This document shows positions 63,810-64,000 of a stretch of 64,000 bases of DNA, piece after piece; the first letter of the stretch is position 1; each line of letters starts with the position of its first letter. Both the position numbers and the translations under genes were made by a program. Source of the DNA: Paraescarpia echinospica (lineage: Eukaryota; Annelida; Polychaeta; Sabellida; Siboglinidae); NCBI GenBank assembly GCA_020002185.1, contig CM034532.1:46666276-46730275 (forward strand). Direction: 5' to 3'. The notes beneath the pieces were generated by a model. That model was not told the origin of the DNA. It ran no database searches and saw only the letters and a program-made list of their open reading frames with translations.

Positions 63810-64000
63810 AGTCCTTTCTGGATGTGTCCCCGTTAAGTGCTCCCCTAGACTTTTGGAATGTGCCCCCGTTTAGGTTAGAAGCTGACGTTACGTCGGCGAA
63901 ATATTTTCAACAGCACTCCCCGCGTCTTCCGATGTCATGAGATCCGACAGCGTGATTGTGGAATTGAAAGCTCGGTTCGGCCGCCAGTAGAGGTTTTGTG
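63810..64000 (+). repeat. Copy of the CCCCGTCTTCCGATG dispersed family (cut by window end)
   Basis: Shares TTTTGGAATGTGCCCCCGT-, CGTCTTCCGATGTCATG- and TTCGGCCGCCAGTAGAG-type blocks with 47140-47345, in the same orientation. Confidence 0.7.

Overview
This window looks like nuclear DNA from an animal, most likely a marine invertebrate (mollusc or other lophotrochozoan; a non-vertebrate deuterostome is also possible). Support comes from spliced genes with kilobase introns, APE-type LINEs of the CR1, L2 and RTE-like groups, an L2-type LINE with a degenerate 2A-like peptide, cut-and-paste transposons with target-site duplications, and many microsatellites and minisatellites. No bacterial gene, rRNA, tRNA gene or CRISPR array was recognised. 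Most long open frames over CT, CTGT, TGCA or GT tracts are artefacts of low complexity.

The one conventional host gene is on the + strand and too finely split to show as a long ORF. Nine exons with matching splice phases, from 18506 to 57768, encode a tubulointerstitial nephritis antigen-like protein (TINAG/TINAGL1 family, a secreted cathepsin-B-like protein without a catalytic cysteine). Exons 1-2 give a VWC-type cysteine-rich module, exons 3-9 the peptidase-C1A-like domain. Its 5' end (signal peptide, somatomedin-B-like part) was not found. Exons 3 and 4, which lie beside long microsatellites, carry several frame changes. The other seven exons are clean.

The introns hold the rest. Intron 1 (18573-34976) contains an inverted-repeat-bounded block (20747-34013). 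Inside it is a decayed minus-strand gene of about 1,300 residues (21441 to about 31060). I infer an XPG/FEN1-like PIN nuclease core with a cysteine-rich CXC-like tail. A CR1 LINE interrupts it between its two nuclease half-motifs, and a 1.8-kb hAT-like element with perfect inverted repeats interrupts it near its N-terminus. An RTE-like LINE lies just upstream. Intron 2 (35085-43663) is largely a palindrome built from a roughly 350-bp repeat, followed by a near-identical 750-bp tandem duplication. Intron 6 (47595-56230) contains a foldback-like structure whose arms enclose two 41-bp minisatellites and a 1.1-kb MITE with TTAA target duplication. One minisatellite resembles the 5' half of a tRNA on its minus strand.

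Upstream of the first recognised exon are two further CR1 copies (3134-6525 minus, 9497-10515 plus), an L2-type LINE (about 11905-14290) and a LINE 3' fragment (16740-16990). Downstream of the last exon are a young LINE with a single frameshift (59716-61425), a cluster of CTCF-like motifs and an L2-like tail. Family names rest on motifs recognised by eye; no database search was run.
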